NCBI GenBank assembly: GCA_016350165.1
Contig: CP066225.1
Location: 4,526,001 to 4,590,000 of the forward strand
Reading direction: 5' to 3'
Length of the DNA stretch: 64,000 nucleotides
DNA from: Planctomycetota bacterium
Lineage (GTDB): Bacteria; Planctomycetota; Phycisphaerae; Phycisphaerales; Phycisphaeraceae
The number at the start of each line of letters is the position of its first letter. The first letter of the stretch is position 1. This document shows positions 1 to 8,426 of the stretch, piece by piece. Under the pieces are notes generated by a model that was not told where the DNA came from, ran no database searches, and saw only the letters and a program-made list of their open reading frames with translations. The position numbers and the translations under genes were made by a program.

Positions 1-260
1 TTGTGCCAATTCGTATGAAGAACCTCATCCCGGCATGTAAAAATTTCGGCACAACACACCTCAGTAACGGTTGTGCACGTGAGCATCCAATCGAATGGAA
101 TGTTGGTGAAGTTGCTGGCGTTTTCGCTGATGAATGCATTACTCAATCAGAGAGCGTTCAGGGTCTCTATGGTAATAAAGAAAAGGTTGCAGCCCTCCAA
201 TCCCGCCTTGTACAAGAGGGCGTGAAATTAGATTGGCCTGCAATTCGCATGCCTCGTTAA
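1..260 (+). CDS. FAD-dependent oxidoreductase, C-terminal fragment (5' end outside window)
   Basis: Only the last 85 or so codons are visible. The reading frame is open to the left edge, so the gene is truncated by the window and not by mutation. The segment NLIPACKNFGTTHLSNGC followed by REHPIEWNVGEVAG resembles the C-terminal FAD-contacting part of the FAD-dependent oxidoreductase family PF12831, where a threonine/histidine-rich strand precedes an R-x-x-P-x-x-x-x-x-G-E/Q-x-A-G helix. In planctomycetes such proteins are often linked to polysaccharide breakdown, but that role is inference here. A rho-independent terminator follows at 283-315. The family assignment rests on this short tail, so the substrate cannot be stated. 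Confidence 0.55.
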   Translation, partial: VPIRMKNLIPACKNFGTTHLSNGCAREHPIEWNVGEVAGVFADECITQSESVQGLYGNKEKVAALQSRLVQEGVKLDWPAIRMPR

Positions 261-282
261 TCACAAATTTAAAACAATAGAA

Positions 283-316
283 AAACTGCACGCTACATAA
301 CGTGCAGTTTTTTATT
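283..316. terminator. Bidirectional rho-independent terminator
   Basis: A 10-bp stem (AAACTGCACG at 283-292 pairing with CGTGCAGTTT at 301-310) with an 8-base loop is followed by a T-run on the plus strand. On the minus strand it is also followed by T residues. It lies between two convergent genes and can end both the oxidoreductase and gmhA transcripts. Confidence 0.85.
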
Positions 317-334
317 TATTAATTTTGGTTCAAG

Positions 335-907
335 CTATTCTGCTGGTGGAAAGGCTCTTTCGACAGCCTCTAAAATCATGTGCATGATTAACGTGTGTGC
401 TTCTTGAATACGAGCAGTTTCTTTTGATGCAACAATCAACTCGTGCGTTGTCTTATCTTTGATATCGCCGCCAGTTTTGCCGGAGATCGCAATTGTCTTG
501 ATGCTGTTTTTATTCGCATAAGCAACGGAGTCAGCAAAGTTCTTGCCATTACCAGATGTCGTGAACATGACGAGCACATCACCTTCTTTGCCATGAGCTT
601 GTAGTTGACGTGGGAACAAAGCATCAAAGCCGTAATCATTCGCGATACATGTGAGAAGAGGACCATCCGAAACCAGACAAATCGAAGGCAATGGGATACG
701 GTCGCCCATGAAGCGGCCAACCAATTCCTCAGACATGTGTAATGCTTCTGCTGCCGAACCACCATGTCCAGCAGTGAGAATCTTATTACCATTCTGCAGT
801 GCAGTGACAATCTCCTCGCATATAGCTTGGATAGTGGGGCGTTGCTTCTGCAAAGAATTGATTGCATCAGCGGATTTTTGGATTGAGTCGGCGATTAGCT
901 GGTCCAT
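335..907 (-). CDS. gmhA: Phosphoheptose isomerase (D-sedoheptulose-7-phosphate isomerase)
   Basis: This is a 190-residue single SIS-domain protein, the normal size for GmhA. The enzyme converts sedoheptulose 7-phosphate to D-glycero-D-manno-heptose 7-phosphate, the first step toward the heptose of the LPS core or of S-layer glycans. Visible family marks are the SIS loop GHGGSAAEALHMSEELVGRF near residues 47-66, whose Glu matches the catalytic Glu of GmhA, the phosphate-binding TTSGNGKN loop near 115-122, and IQEAHTLIMHMI near 167-178, which carries the catalytic His motif QExHxxxxH. The gene is convergent with the oxidoreductase and shares a terminator with it. Generic SIS-domain sugar isomerases are the only realistic alternative. 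Confidence 0.88.
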   Translation of the reverse strand: MDQLIADSIQKSADAINSLQKQRPTIQAICEEIVTALQNGNKILTAGHGGSAAEALHMSEELVGRFMGDRIPLPSICLVSDGPLLTCIANDYGFDALFPRQLQAHGKEGDVLVMFTTSGNGKNFADSVAYANKNSIKTIAISGKTGGDIKDKTTHELIVASKETARIQEAHTLIMHMILEAVERAFPPAE

Positions 908-1069
908 GGAGTGTGCTCAGTACAGTGGCAAAACGGTTGTCAGGCAACAATGCCTTGACTGCGACAGTATTTTATGAGGTTTCGTGTAATCACTCAACGT
1001 ACGCGCATTATCAGCAATATTCAGCAATCTCGCTGAATACTTATTCAGTCTTAATCACTTACAATCAAA

Positions 1070-2011
1070 TTATGGTGTATTTGGCGTGACATCCTCTGCT
1101 TGCAAGGCTTGAGCTTGTGCGGTATTCGGTGCTGGTTCGAGATTTGCCATGTGTACTGTAAAGCCCGCCGGTAGTTTGTAATCCGAGTTTTGGATTTCAA
1201 ACACACATCGGAATGTTTGGCTTGCTGAATCGATAATCGGATCGATATGAGTCAGCTTAGCATTCAAATTCGTATTGATTGGCTTATCTGCATAAAGGTT
1301 ATATGTCTTACCTTCATTCAGTTTACCAAAAACTTCGATTGGCAAATACATGTTAACTTTTAATGGATCGAGTGATGCAATACTTACCACCGGCTCATTA
1401 TCTGCAAGCGTTGACCCAGCTTCAGTATGCAATCGGATGACTTGCCCATTAAACGGCGCTTCAATTCGATACTCAGCCAATCTCTCTAACTCAAGTTCAT
1501 ATTGCGTTTGCATCTGTGCTTTGTTTTCAAGTGCTAAATCATAATCAGCTTTTGCTTGTTCTAAAACAACCTTAGCACGTTGTTCTTCAAAATTTGAAGC
1601 AGCATGACGTGTAACCATTTCATTGGTTTGATTGTATACAAGTTCAGCTTCGTCAAGTGCTGCCTTTGCACGCTCTATGGTCGCATCGGATTCAGCTTGT
1701 TGCTTTGCAACCTGTACAAGAAAGGATTGGACTCGATCATCCATTAAAGCTAACTTCTGACCTTCATCAATCTTTTGTCCTTCCTTTACATCAATTTCCT
1801 TTAAGACACCTTGGAATGGCGCAATCAATTTTACTTGTTGCGATGGAATAACAACACCTTCATATTTCTCATAAGCAATCCGATTAGGTGACTGCGTTGT
1901 AGGTGGACTGTCATAGCTATAACTGTTTTGTGCCAAAAGTTTATTTGATGGTGTGATACCGAACAGGCCGGCAAACAGAATAGTGATTGCAAGTTTACTG
2001 CTTGTGCTCAT
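1070..2011 (-). CDS. HlyD/RND-type periplasmic adaptor (membrane fusion) protein
   Basis: A 313-residue exported protein. Residues 1-27 form a signal peptide (hydrophobic LAITILFAGLFGI, then SNKLLAQ). A barrel-sandwich half-motif follows near 50-80 (PSQQVKLIAPFQGVLKEIDVK split across the strand pair), then a charged alpha-helical hairpin from about 85 to 175, then the second half of the lipoyl-like barrel (YRIEAPFNGQVIRLHTEAGS) and a beta-barrel domain to about 290. This is the plan of membrane fusion proteins that bridge inner-membrane pumps and an outer-membrane channel. No RND pump, ABC protein or TolC-like gene is next to it in this window, so its partner and substrate are unknown. It is divergent from the giant chitinase gene across a 934-bp spacer. 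Confidence 0.8.
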   Translation of the reverse strand: MSTSSKLAITILFAGLFGITPSNKLLAQNSYSYDSPPTTQSPNRIAYEKYEGVVIPSQQVKLIAPFQGVLKEIDVKEGQKIDEGQKLALMDDRVQSFLVQVAKQQAESDATIERAKAALDEAELVYNQTNEMVTRHAASNFEEQRAKVVLEQAKADYDLALENKAQMQTQYELELERLAEYRIEAPFNGQVIRLHTEAGSTLADNEPVVSIASLDPLKVNMYLPIEVFGKLNEGKTYNLYADKPINTNLNAKLTHIDPIIDSASQTFRCVFEIQNSDYKLPAGFTVHMANLEPAPNTAQAQALQAEDVTPNTP

Positions 2012-2945
2012 TGTAATACTCAGCTCTAATCGAAGGTTAGTAATGATTTATGTGGTGCTCGCTACATACTGAAGTATAACACCTGTACTTAATTGTAGGT
2101 AAGCAATTAGATAGAAGTGAATATACCTTTGCCTTATTTGGATGAAATAGTCGGATTATCTTGCTCACTTCGTTTTTACTATTGAATTTGCTTAGCTGAC
2201 AATTATCCTATTACACAAGTACACGAAACAAACACAATTGCAGAAAAGCAATACAAGCCATAAACATTATGGACTAACGTAAACGTGAACAACCTCAGGT
2301 GAACCCATTAACCCACCCCAAGCAATATTGCCTGATTACGTGTACACAAATACAAGTTAACAACAGACATAATCAAGCATGCGACTGGTTTGATCAGCTA
2401 TGATGCGCACGGAAGTGGGTGTCTAGCTTTTACGTTGAGATTGCAGTTAGATTTCAACTTTTTCATTGGGCTTTAGTCACAAAAGTGGAGTGCTCAAACT
2501 ATGTGTAAGGACATAGATATTTCCCTTGAGAATGTAGTGTTACCGATGGGCAACCATGATTCATTATACGCTCTTAAACGGTAATAGAGCCGATTTGTGC
2601 CTATATAAGATAGTTCGTCCCGGTACTGCCTATAAATGTTTCAAACCACAGTTTGATTTTAATCAGTGCCAAGCCAAATATACCTCGCTCAAAGATATGT
2701 ATTGGCTAGTCCATATGCATAAACAAAAGCACCAGTTTCTAACTACATGCAAATTAAAGGTCGTTGTATCGACGAAACATTTTTAATTTCAATCGGAACA
2801 AGCTAACAAATTGCAGCAGGGATGTTGCGGTATCTGATGATGTTAATCAGGTGCCGCCATGGTATCGCATGCACTTACACCCATAATGAATGCATTGCCG
2901 CCATGAAATTCTAAACCAGGGAAACGTATCAGGAGCAATCAAGTT
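2012..2945. other. 934-bp intergenic spacer between divergent genes
   Basis: No convincing gene is seen: the short open frames lack ribosome sites and recognisable products. The spacer must hold the promoters of both the adaptor gene (minus) and the giant chitinase gene (plus). The chitinase ribosome binding site AGGAG lies about 10 bases before its ATG at 2946. The sequence GCCGCCATG occurs twice (near 2852 and 2897), too little to call a regulatory site. Confidence 0.5.
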
Positions 2946-5900
2946 ATGGCGAAACGCGATAACGATTGGACAGGTAACCCAGAGGATCAGAAGATGAAGC
3001 GCAAGCAAAACAAAAAAAATAAAAAAGCAGATCAAGCGCCGAAGGGTTTGGAATCACTCGAACAACGCTTAATGATGAGTGCGAGTCCTCTTGGCGACGA
3101 TGCTAATGTCGTTCAAGATGAACCTACATCTGCTGCGATTGAAGCGGCCGCACAATCTGTCGAAGAAACCGCAGACCTTGTTGTCAGCGCAAGCGACACT
3201 TGGAGCACAGGTTTTACAGGCACACTTACGCTGACAAATAACAGCAGTGAGGCCTGGGGCAGTTGGCGCGTTGAATTTGAATCACCTCACCAGATTAGTA
3301 GTGCATGGAATGCAAACTTGGAAAATCTAGGTGAAGGCCGTTATGCGATATCTAACCCCTCATGGGCATCGGCACTGGAAGCTGGCTCATCAGTTGAAAT
3401 CGGTTTCTCCAGTGGTTCTGCCTATGACGGGCAAGGTGTCAATATTGTCAGTGTTGATACAACCGCAGGTGACGCAGCACCGACGCCCGGTACAGGCGGC
3501 GGCGACGGTAGCACCGGGACGACACCTGGTACCGGTGAAACTATCGGTGAAGGTGCACCTGCAATTGCGAACATAAATATCACCGACGAACGTCCAAGTG
3601 ATGGCGAATTTACTGTCAGCTTTGCTAAATATAGTGGTGCCGCTGCAAACAGCTGGGAACTGCTTGAAAACGGTGAAGTTGTCGCCAGTGGCGACTTTGA
3701 TACGCTCGGCGCGACACAAACCGGTAGTGTTGAAATCACCGGACACGATTACGGTGTCTACGAATATCAAGTGCGTCTCATCAACGATGACGGTAGTAGC
3801 ATCAGTAACACTTCAGTCAAAGCAACAAACGGTGCGTCCTTCATCACGATTGATGAGGTTGATGCAGGCGATCAAGCGCTTCAACTCACTGTTGAGCAAG
3901 GTCAAACCGTTTTCTCACTCGATGACCTTCGTAGTGAAAATGAATCGTTTGAAACATACACCAACAACGGCAGCGTTCTTGATGTATCAATTGATGCGGA
4001 TGGTAATCTCGTCGTTAACGGTCTTGCACCCGGTCGTGGTTCTGTTCGAGTCGTTAACGCTGAGACAGGTGAAGAACGTTACGTTGGCGTACGTGTACTA
4101 ACTGACGCAGGCGAAATACCAGGCCGTCCTGATTATCTTGCGATCGGTTCTGTCAGTGAAGATAGTGCTGCAGACATCGGTTTCTGGCAAGACTTTGGTG
4201 ATGGTGATGACACAAATAAACGTGTCGACTCTCGCTACATCTACCTCAACGGCGGACACGAAAACGGTTGGCGTAGTTGGCAAGACGGCCAACGCCTACA
4301 AAGCTACCTGCGTGAGAGTATGAAGCTTGGTTTTACGCCTCAATTCGTCTATTACAACATCCCAGACGGCGGCGAAAGTTACTACACCAACAACGAACAC
4401 CTTAACAGTGAAGAATACATGCGCGGGTACTTTGATGACTTGCAGTACGCGCTCGATACCATCGAAGAAATTGCAGGTGATGAAAAAGTCGAATTCATTC
4501 TTGAACCAGACTTTATCGGATATTTAATGCAGCTCGGCGGCGTTCCTGCTGACGAAGTGTTCGCATTCACCGATCAAGCCTACGAAGTAGGCCTTCTTGA
4601 ACGTGGTGTCGATCCAGACTTTGATAACACCGTTCAAGGCCTTGTGCAGGCTATTAACTACTCCATTAGTAGTAGCAATGCGAACGTTGACTTCGGTTGG
4701 CAGTTCAACCTTTGGGCCTCACCCGGTGTTACCGTCGGCATCCCATCCACAGGTTTGATTCGAATTACTGACAGTCTCGGACTTGATGCAGGCCGCGAGG
4801 CAATCGTTGCTGAAGCGCAGGCAATCGCTAACTACTACCTAAATGCAGGTGTGGCTAGCTATGGTGCCGACTTTGTCTCTATTGATAAATATGGTCTTGA
4901 TGCTGTCGGTTATCAAAGCGGTGCAGCAGCTGATCCAGAAAGTGGTACATGGTTCTGGAACCAGGATCACTGGGATAACTATCTGCTCTTTACTAAGACA
5001 CTGCACGAAACGACTGAAAAACCAGTCACATTGTGGCAGATTCCAGTTGGTCACATCAACGGCAGCCAGTCTGTCAATCCATACACTGGCGAAACATACG
5101 AAGATCTTCCTAACACAACAGCGCGTTATGAAGATTCTGCGGGTACATACTTCTTCGGCGATACATTCACTGGCGATCAAAACCGTGTCGATTACTTCGG
5201 CCGTGATATAGATGGCAGTGGTGATGTATCAGTTGATGGCAATGCAATCACTTGGGAAGCAGCTTGGGAGAAAGTCGCCGATGCAGGCGTTACTCAGGTT
5301 CTCTTCGGTGCAGGTGTTGGTATCAGTACCGATGGCGTTGGTTCACCTCCAACCGATGGCCACTGGTTCATAAGTAAAGTCCAGGAATATTACGAAAACC
5401 CAATTGAACTCGATGGTGAGTACAGTGATACCGTACCAGATGTTGGTGATGGCGTTGGTACAACACCAGATCCCGGTGACGGTGATGCTGGTGACGGCGG
5501 TGATGTTGTCGATCCCGGTACAGGTACTGGCGGCGATGATGGCGGTGACGTAACCGATCCAGGCACCGGCACAGGTGGCGATGACGGTGGCGACACTGGC
5601 GTAGTCGATCCAACACCAGGTACGGGTGATGAAGTAGTTGCAAACGCAGCACTCGATATCACAATCGAATCTGCATGGAGCAACGGCTTCTCAGTCAGCG
5701 CAACAATCACCAACCCAACTGATGCTGCAGTTGATAACTGGGCTGTCGAATTCACTTTGGCAGACGGCCTCGGTATCAGCAGCCTTTGGAACGGTAGCGT
5801 TGAAGATCTCGGCGACGGTCGCTACCGTGTTTCCAGCGTTGGTTGGAACGGAGCACTCGAAGCTGGCGGTTCAACTGCAATCGGTTTCGTCGGCACAGGT

Positions 5901-8300
5901 GCTGTCGGTAATGCAGTGCAACTCGCTGTTAGCGATGTGACCTTCAACGGCGTCCCAGTTGGTGTGCCTTCAACAAATCCAGGTACCGGTGGCGACACTG
6001 GTGATGGCGTTATAACTGACCCTGATGTTGGTGATGGCATCGATCCTGGCGTTGACCCAGGCACAGGTACTGGCGGTGACGGTGATGGTGATACAGGTAC
6101 TGTAGATCCAGGTACGGGTACCGGTGATGATGGTACAGGTACTGACCCAGATGACGGCGGTGACGTGGTTATTCAACCTGTTCCAGATGATGGCGGTGAC
6201 GTAACTGATCCAGATACAGGTTCAGGCGATGACGGTACAGGCGTTGTTGATCCAGGTACTGGTGACGACGGCGGCGACGTTGTTGACCCAGGCACCGGCA
6301 CTGGTGATGACGGTACAACTACCGATCCTGATTCAGGTACCGATGATGGTACAGACGACAATGTAGTAACCAACCCAGCAGTGGCTCTAACAGTTGATTC
6401 GAGCTGGGGCAATGGTTTCAACGCATCGTTGACCGTAACCAACACGACCGAAGGCCCGATTGATAGCTGGACTGTTGAGTTCACACTCCCAGACGGCATC
6501 GACATCAGCAGCCTTTGGAACGGTAACCTAGAAAACCTCGGCGAAGGTCGCTATCGAGTCAGCAATATTGACTGGAACGGTAACCTTGGCGTTGGCAGCA
6601 GCGTAACCATCGGCTTCGGTGGTACAGGTGACGCTTCTAACCTTCAGATCACTGACGTTGAATTCAACGGCACTGCAGCAGTTGTTACTAACCCAGATGT
6701 TGGTACACCAGGCGGTGGTGATGATGGTACCGGTGATGACACTGGTGTAACCGATCCAATCGCTGCACTACCTAACGCTGGTATCGAAGGCGTCAGTGTT
6801 ACTGACACTCACGATGGCGAGAAGCAGGTCGTACTCACCGTGACCATCGACGAAGCATTCGATGAAGCAGTCACAATTGAGTACCGCACGCAAAACCGTA
6901 CAGCGATCGCTGGCGAAGACTACGTTGCAACCAGTGGTATCGTGACGATTGAACCCGGTGAAACCACCGCAACAATCGCAGTCGGAATCCTTGGCGATGA
7001 CATCGAAGAATACAACGAGCAATTCGACGTTGTTCTCTACGGTGCTCAAAATGCGAAGCTCTCAATCGCTCGCGCTGGCGTTGTGATTATCGGTGAAAAT
7101 GGTGAAGCTCCTGACGGTTTGCAGGACGATGAGTTCCGCGTCGTTGGCTACTTCCCAGAATGGGGTATCTATCAGCGTGGTTACGACATCGTTGATGTCC
7201 CTGCTGACAACCTCACTCACCTAATCTACGCGTTCGCTGACGTAACTGCTTCTGGTGATGTGACTGTCTTCGACAGCTATGCAGCACTCGAAAAAACCTA
7301 TCCTGGCGATACATGGGATCAGGAAGTTCGTGGTAACTACAACCAGATGAATAATCTCAAAGCAGAAAATCCACACCTCAAGACAATGATCGCTCTTGGT
7401 GGATGGACGCTTTCAGCTCACTTCTCTGACGTTGTATCAACCGAAGCAGGTCGTGAAATCCTCGCTGAAAACGCAGTGCAATTCATGTTGCAATACGGCT
7501 TTGACGGCATCGACCTCGACTGGGAATTCCCAGGTGGCGGCGGCCTCGAAGGTAACAGCGAAAGCCCAGACGACCGCGTAAACTTCACCCTGTTCGTCCA
7601 AGAACTTAGATCGCAGCTCGATGCCCAATCGCAAATCGATGGTAACGACTACGAACTCTCAGTTGCAGTCTCTGCTGGTTACGACAAGTTCGCTCACGTG
7701 GATCTCCAAGCTGTTTCAGAGTCAATCGACTTCTATAACATGCTGACCTATGACTTCCACGGCCGTTGGGATGACTCACAAACCGGTCACCTCTCAGGTC
7801 TCTACAACTCAGATTCCAACACAAACCTCGACTCACGCTATAACGCTGACTACGCAATCCAGTCATTCCTCGCAGCTGGCGTTGACTCCAAGAAGATCAC
7901 ACTCGGTGCTCCTCTCTACGGCTTCGGCTGGAGTGGTGTGAGCGATGTAAACAACGGTTTGCATCAAGCCGCTAGCGGCCTCGCACAAGGTGGCATCGAA
8001 CGTGGTTACTACGAGTACCGTGACGTATACGAACTGATTCAGAATAACCCTGATGAATATCAGCTCTACTTCGATGAATCAGCTCAAGCAACATACGTCT
8101 ATGCCAAGAATATCGCAGGCGGCACCTTCATCACAATCGAAGATGCCCGCTCAATGCAGGCCAAGATTGATTACGTTAAGGAATACAACCTTGGTGGCAT
8201 GATGTTCTGGGAACTCAGTAATGACCTCCGTGAATCTAATCACCCAGACAGCCTCGTCCTTCAGGTAGCTGATCAGCTCCTGCGTGGCGTAACCGTCTAA
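2946..8300 (+). CDS. Giant multimodular chitinase with LEPR-XLL-type tag, three CBM2-like modules, an unassigned glycosidase-like domain, Calx-beta and GH18
   Basis: A 1784-residue secreted polysaccharide-degrading enzyme. Order by residue: polybasic leader (1-34, many Lys/Arg, no hydrophobic core); tag LESLEQRLMMSA (35-46); CBM2-like module (about 79-169); Gly/Thr linker; FN3-like (about 202-296) and Ig-like (298-385) segments; a 420-residue TIM-barrel-like domain (397-818) with ILEPDF and DFVSIDKYG motifs that I cannot assign to a GH family; Asp/Gly/Thr linker; CBM2-like module (900-999); long acidic linker (1007-1139); CBM2-like module (1144-1239); Calx-beta (about 1279-1389); and GH18 (1397-1783). 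The GH18 motif DGIDLDWE is at 1520-1527, with Glu1527 as the expected acid catalyst. GH18 cleaves chitin with substrate assistance, and the CBMs suggest binding to crystalline chitin or cellulose. There is no ordinary signal peptide, so the tag is the probable export signal. Export-like genes follow directly. Confidence 0.9.
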   Translation: MAKRDNDWTGNPEDQKMKRKQNKKNKKADQAPKGLESLEQRLMMSASPLGDDANVVQDEPTSAAIEAAAQSVEETADLVVSASDTWSTGFTGTLTLTNNSSEAWGSWRVEFESPHQISSAWNANLENLGEGRYAISNPSWASALEAGSSVEIGFSSGSAYDGQGVNIVSVDTTAGDAAPTPGTGGGDGSTGTTPGTGETIGEGAPAIANINITDERPSDGEFTVSFAKYSGAAANSWELLENGEVVASGDFDTLGATQTGSVEITGHDYGVYEYQVRLINDDGSSISNTSVKATNGASFITIDEVDAGDQALQLTVEQGQTVFSLDDLRSENESFETYTNNGSVLDVSIDADGNLVVNGLAPGRGSVRVVNAETGEERYVGVRVLTDAGEIPGRPDYLAIGSVSEDSAADIGFWQDFGDGDDTNKRVDSRYIYLNGGHENGWRSWQDGQRLQSYLRESMKLGFTPQFVYYNIPDGGESYYTNNEHLNSEEYMRGYFDDLQYALDTIEEIAGDEKVEFILEPDFIGYLMQLGGVPADEVFAFTDQAYEVGLLERGVDPDFDNTVQGLVQAINYSISSSNANVDFGWQFNLWASPGVTVGIPSTGLIRITDSLGLDAGREAIVAEAQAIANYYLNAGVASYGADFVSIDKYGLDAVGYQSGAAADPESGTWFWNQDHWDNYLLFTKTLHETTEKPVTLWQIPVGHINGSQSVNPYTGETYEDLPNTTARYEDSAGTYFFGDTFTGDQNRVDYFGRDIDGSGDVSVDGNAITWEAAWEKVADAGVTQVLFGAGVGISTDGVGSPPTDGHWFISKVQEYYENPIELDGEYSDTVPDVGDGVGTTPDPGDGDAGDGGDVVDPGTGTGGDDGGDVTDPGTGTGGDDGGDTGVVDPTPGTGDEVVANAALDITIESAWSNGFSVSATITNPTDAAVDNWAVEFTLADGLGISSLWNGSVEDLGDGRYRVSSVGWNGALEAGGSTAIGFVGTGAVGNAVQLAVSDVTFNGVPVGVPSTNPGTGGDTGDGVITDPDVGDGIDPGVDPGTGTGGDGDGDTGTVDPGTGTGDDGTGTDPDDGGDVVIQPVPDDGGDVTDPDTGSGDDGTGVVDPGTGDDGGDVVDPGTGTGDDGTTTDPDSGTDDGTDDNVVTNPAVALTVDSSWGNGFNASLTVTNTTEGPIDSWTVEFTLPDGIDISSLWNGNLENLGEGRYRVSNIDWNGNLGVGSSVTIGFGGTGDASNLQITDVEFNGTAAVVTNPDVGTPGGGDDGTGDDTGVTDPIAALPNAGIEGVSVTDTHDGEKQVVLTVTIDEAFDEAVTIEYRTQNRTAIAGEDYVATSGIVTIEPGETTATIAVGILGDDIEEYNEQFDVVLYGAQNAKLSIARAGVVIIGENGEAPDGLQDDEFRVVGYFPEWGIYQRGYDIVDVPADNLTHLIYAFADVTASGDVTVFDSYAALEKTYPGDTWDQEVRGNYNQMNNLKAENPHLKTMIALGGWTLSAHFSDVVSTEAGREILAENAVQFMLQYGFDGIDLDWEFPGGGGLEGNSESPDDRVNFTLFVQELRSQLDAQSQIDGNDYELSVAVSAGYDKFAHVDLQAVSESIDFYNMLTYDFHGRWDDSQTGHLSGLYNSDSNTNLDSRYNADYAIQSFLAAGVDSKKITLGAPLYGFGWSGVSDVNNGLHQAASGLAQGGIERGYYEYRDVYELIQNNPDEYQLYFDESAQATYVYAKNIAGGTFITIEDARSMQAKIDYVKEYNLGGMMFWELSNDLRESNHPDSLVLQVADQLLRGVTV

Positions 8301-8320
8301 CTTACACTTAAAAACTAATC

Positions 8321-8350
8321 GACGGCCTGATGAGAAATCATCAGGTCGTC
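8321..8350 (+). promoter_or_regulatory. Perfect 13-bp hairpin with GAAA tetraloop between chitinase and downstream genes
   Basis: GACGGCCTGATGA pairs with TCATCAGGTCGTC (one G-U pair) around a GAAA loop, 20 bases after the chitinase stop codon. No T-run follows (ATTTCGTG), so it is a poor intrinsic terminator. It fits an mRNA 3'-end stabiliser or partial attenuator that would let the chitinase be expressed above the three downstream genes. Confidence 0.6.
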
Positions 8351-8426
8351 ATTTCGTGTATTGATCGTTACAAGGAAATCTTCTGAAGGATCGTGAAATA
8401 CAATACATTTAGCAGAAAGTTGAATT

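Noticed and set aside
2556-2786. 76-codon open frame upstream of the chitinase gene
   Set aside because: No ribosome site, no recognisable product and atypical composition. It is treated as intergenic.
3390-6505. Several overlapping open frames inside the giant chitinase gene
   Set aside because: All are out-of-frame products of the repetitive Gly/Asp/Thr linkers. The chitinase frame has continuous domain similarity.
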